Positions 7,674 to 8,194 of a stretch of DNA of 8,194 nt are shown piece after piece. The number at the start of each line of letters is the position of its first letter. Position 1 is the stretch's first letter. The DNA is from Parvularcula sp. Lineage in GTDB: Bacteria; Pseudomonadota; Alphaproteobacteria; Caulobacterales; Parvularculaceae. The DNA is taken from positions 1 to 8,194 of the forward strand of contig DNZB01000349.1 in assembly GCA_003506635.1 (NCBI GenBank). The letters are read 5' to 3'. The translations under genes were made by a program, and so were the position numbers. Under the pieces are notes generated by a model that did not search any database, was not told where the DNA came from, and worked only from the letters and a program-made list of their open reading frames with translations.

Positions 7674-7832
7674 CGAGTTTAGGACGGGCGAGCTAAAAAC
7701 CTCGACCAGGGTTCTCTTTTGCCTCCTTCTCTTTGCGGGCGGCACACACCAGTCCAATACTGCGGCTAGTCTCCCCCAAGCCGTGGGAAGGGCGGGCCGC
7801 TGCGGTTTACCGCAGCGGCCTTTTTCTTTTTT
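7674..7832 (+). ncRNA. Putative small RNA, about 158 nt, with anti-Shine-Dalgarno motifs
   Basis: I infer a small RNA from a promoter-like sequence upstream, a very strong intrinsic terminator at the 3' end, and the absence of a credible open reading frame between them (there is no ATG in 7674-7825). Its body starts with a hairpin (about 7686-7707, CGAG/CTCG core). A polypyrimidine stretch follows in which the near-identical repeats TTCTCTTTTGC (7712-7722) and TTCTCTTTGC (7727-7736) flank CCTCC. A second hairpin of about 8 bp (7760-7767 with 7779-7786, including two G-U pairs) has an 11-nt loop containing CTCCCCC. CCTCCTT (7722-7728) is a perfect complement of the ribosome-binding consensus. 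No 4.5S, 6S or tmRNA hallmark was recognised. The exact 5' end is estimated. Confidence 0.5.
7795..7832 (+). terminator. Strong rho-independent terminator
   Basis: This is a perfect 11-bp GC-rich stem (GGCCGCTGCGG at 7795-7805, CCGCAGCGGCC at 7810-7820) with a TTTA loop. It is followed by five T, one C and six T (7821-7832), a textbook plus-strand terminator. On the minus strand the stem is followed by CGCCCTTCC with no T run, so it does not explain termination of trmFO well, even though its T tract overlaps the trmFO stop codon. Confidence 0.92.
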
Positions 7833-8194
7833 ATTCAGCGGCATAGCGAACAATCTTAAGCCACGGGTCAAGGTCGCGCAGCGCCCTGTGTGACAGTTGG
7901 CGCTTGCGTTCCCGGCCGCGGTCCTTGCCTTTGATTGGGCGCCCTTCGGCGTCGGTACGGGGCTCGTCGATATCGGGGAAAAGCCCGAAATTGACGTTCA
8001 TTGGCTGGAAGGCGCCTTTGGCGCCGCCGACATGACCCACTGTAATATGATGCAAAAGCGCGCCGAGCGCGGTCGTGCGCGGCGGCGGTTCACCCGGTTG
8101 GGCGAGCGCATCGCCCGCCGCAAAGCGCCCGGCGAGAAGGCCGATGGGCGCGCTTTCAAGATAGCCCTCAACGCCGGTGATCGGTCCTGCGAAG
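7831..8194 (-). CDS. trmFO: tRNA m5U54 methyltransferase TrmFO, C-terminal part (cut by window edge)
   Basis: TrmFO is the folate- and FAD-dependent enzyme that methylates U54 of tRNA using 5,10-methylenetetrahydrofolate. About 120 C-terminal residues are visible; the gene continues past the right edge, so the start and the N-terminal FAD-binding motif are outside. Recognised blocks are PITGVEGYLESAPIGLLAG, then a Pro-rich stretch, TTALGALLHHIT, FQPMNVNFGLFPDI, and a basic region leading to RALRDLDPWL. These form the usual TrmFO C-terminus. The stop is TAA at 7833-7831. The product ends a few residues later than the conserved DLDPWL. The gene lies tail-to-tail with the putative small RNA, whose terminator T tract overlaps the stop codon. 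No minus-strand terminator is apparent. Confidence 0.93.
   Translation of the reverse strand, partial: FAGPITGVEGYLESAPIGLLAGRFAAGDALAQPGEPPPRTTALGALLHHITVGHVGGAKGAFQPMNVNFGLFPDIDEPRTDAEGRPIKGKDRGRERKRQLSHRALRDLDPWLKIVRYAAE

Noticed and set aside
7674..7832. Identity as 6S, 4.5S (SRP) or tmRNA
   Set aside because: The SRP GGAAGGAAGCAGCC-type core and a T-loop sequence are absent, and I could not pair the two ends into a 6S-like closing stem. The length fits 6S, so a covariance search is still needed.
7624..7893. Plus-strand 89-codon frame through the tetR-trmFO gap
   Set aside because: It runs straight through the strong terminator and into trmFO on the other strand, has no ribosome site and resembles nothing known.
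1..8194. A novel mobile, defence or CRISPR-like system
   Set aside because: No transposase, integrase, long repeats, spacer array or toxin-antitoxin pair was found; all protein genes belong to common chromosomal families.

Overview
This GC-rich window (roughly 60-65% G+C by eye) comes from an alphaproteobacterial chromosome. The evidence is the gene content and order: a YfgM-like protein, BamB and Der in that order, panB just upstream, a Blc-type lipocalin, and a TrmFO of alphaproteobacterial type. Codon use is dominated by G/C-ending codons. A methylotroph-type Rhizobiales relative (Methylocystaceae/Beijerinckiaceae) is my guess from general resemblance only. All the protein genes look like core or near-core genes; there is no sign of a prophage, transposon, CRISPR array or defence island.

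Left part (1-1516): a Blc-like outer-membrane lipocalin gene on the minus strand is divergent from panB on the plus strand, with 81 nt between their starts. panB makes ketopantoate for pantothenate and CoA synthesis. A 132-nt spacer with two small hairpins follows.

Middle (1649-5272, plus strand): a compact operon of a membrane-anchored YfgM-like TPR protein, the BamB lipoprotein (an eight-bladed propeller of the outer-membrane protein assembly machine) and the double GTPase Der (50S ribosome assembly). The same order occurs in Escherichia coli, and gaps are 4 and 20 nt. Der collides tail-to-tail with the next unit, overlapping it by 4 bp.

Right-centre (5269-7588, minus strand): a three-gene unit of a TetR-family regulator, a pirin-family cupin and a YciK-like short-chain dehydrogenase, with gaps of 31 and 6 nt. 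It looks like one operon encoding its own regulator.

Far right: between tetR and the 3' end of trmFO (minus strand, cut by the window edge) lies a 242-bp gap without a convincing protein gene. It holds a promoter-like TTGACC-N17-TAAATC, a pyrimidine-rich body and a very strong intrinsic terminator, all reading on the plus strand. I interpret this as an unannotated small RNA gene of about 158 nt. It has a perfect anti-Shine-Dalgarno heptamer and a second C-rich motif in a hairpin loop. It is the most interesting item here, and a perfect 14-bp inverted repeat inside its promoter spacer may be an operator for the adjacent TetR protein.
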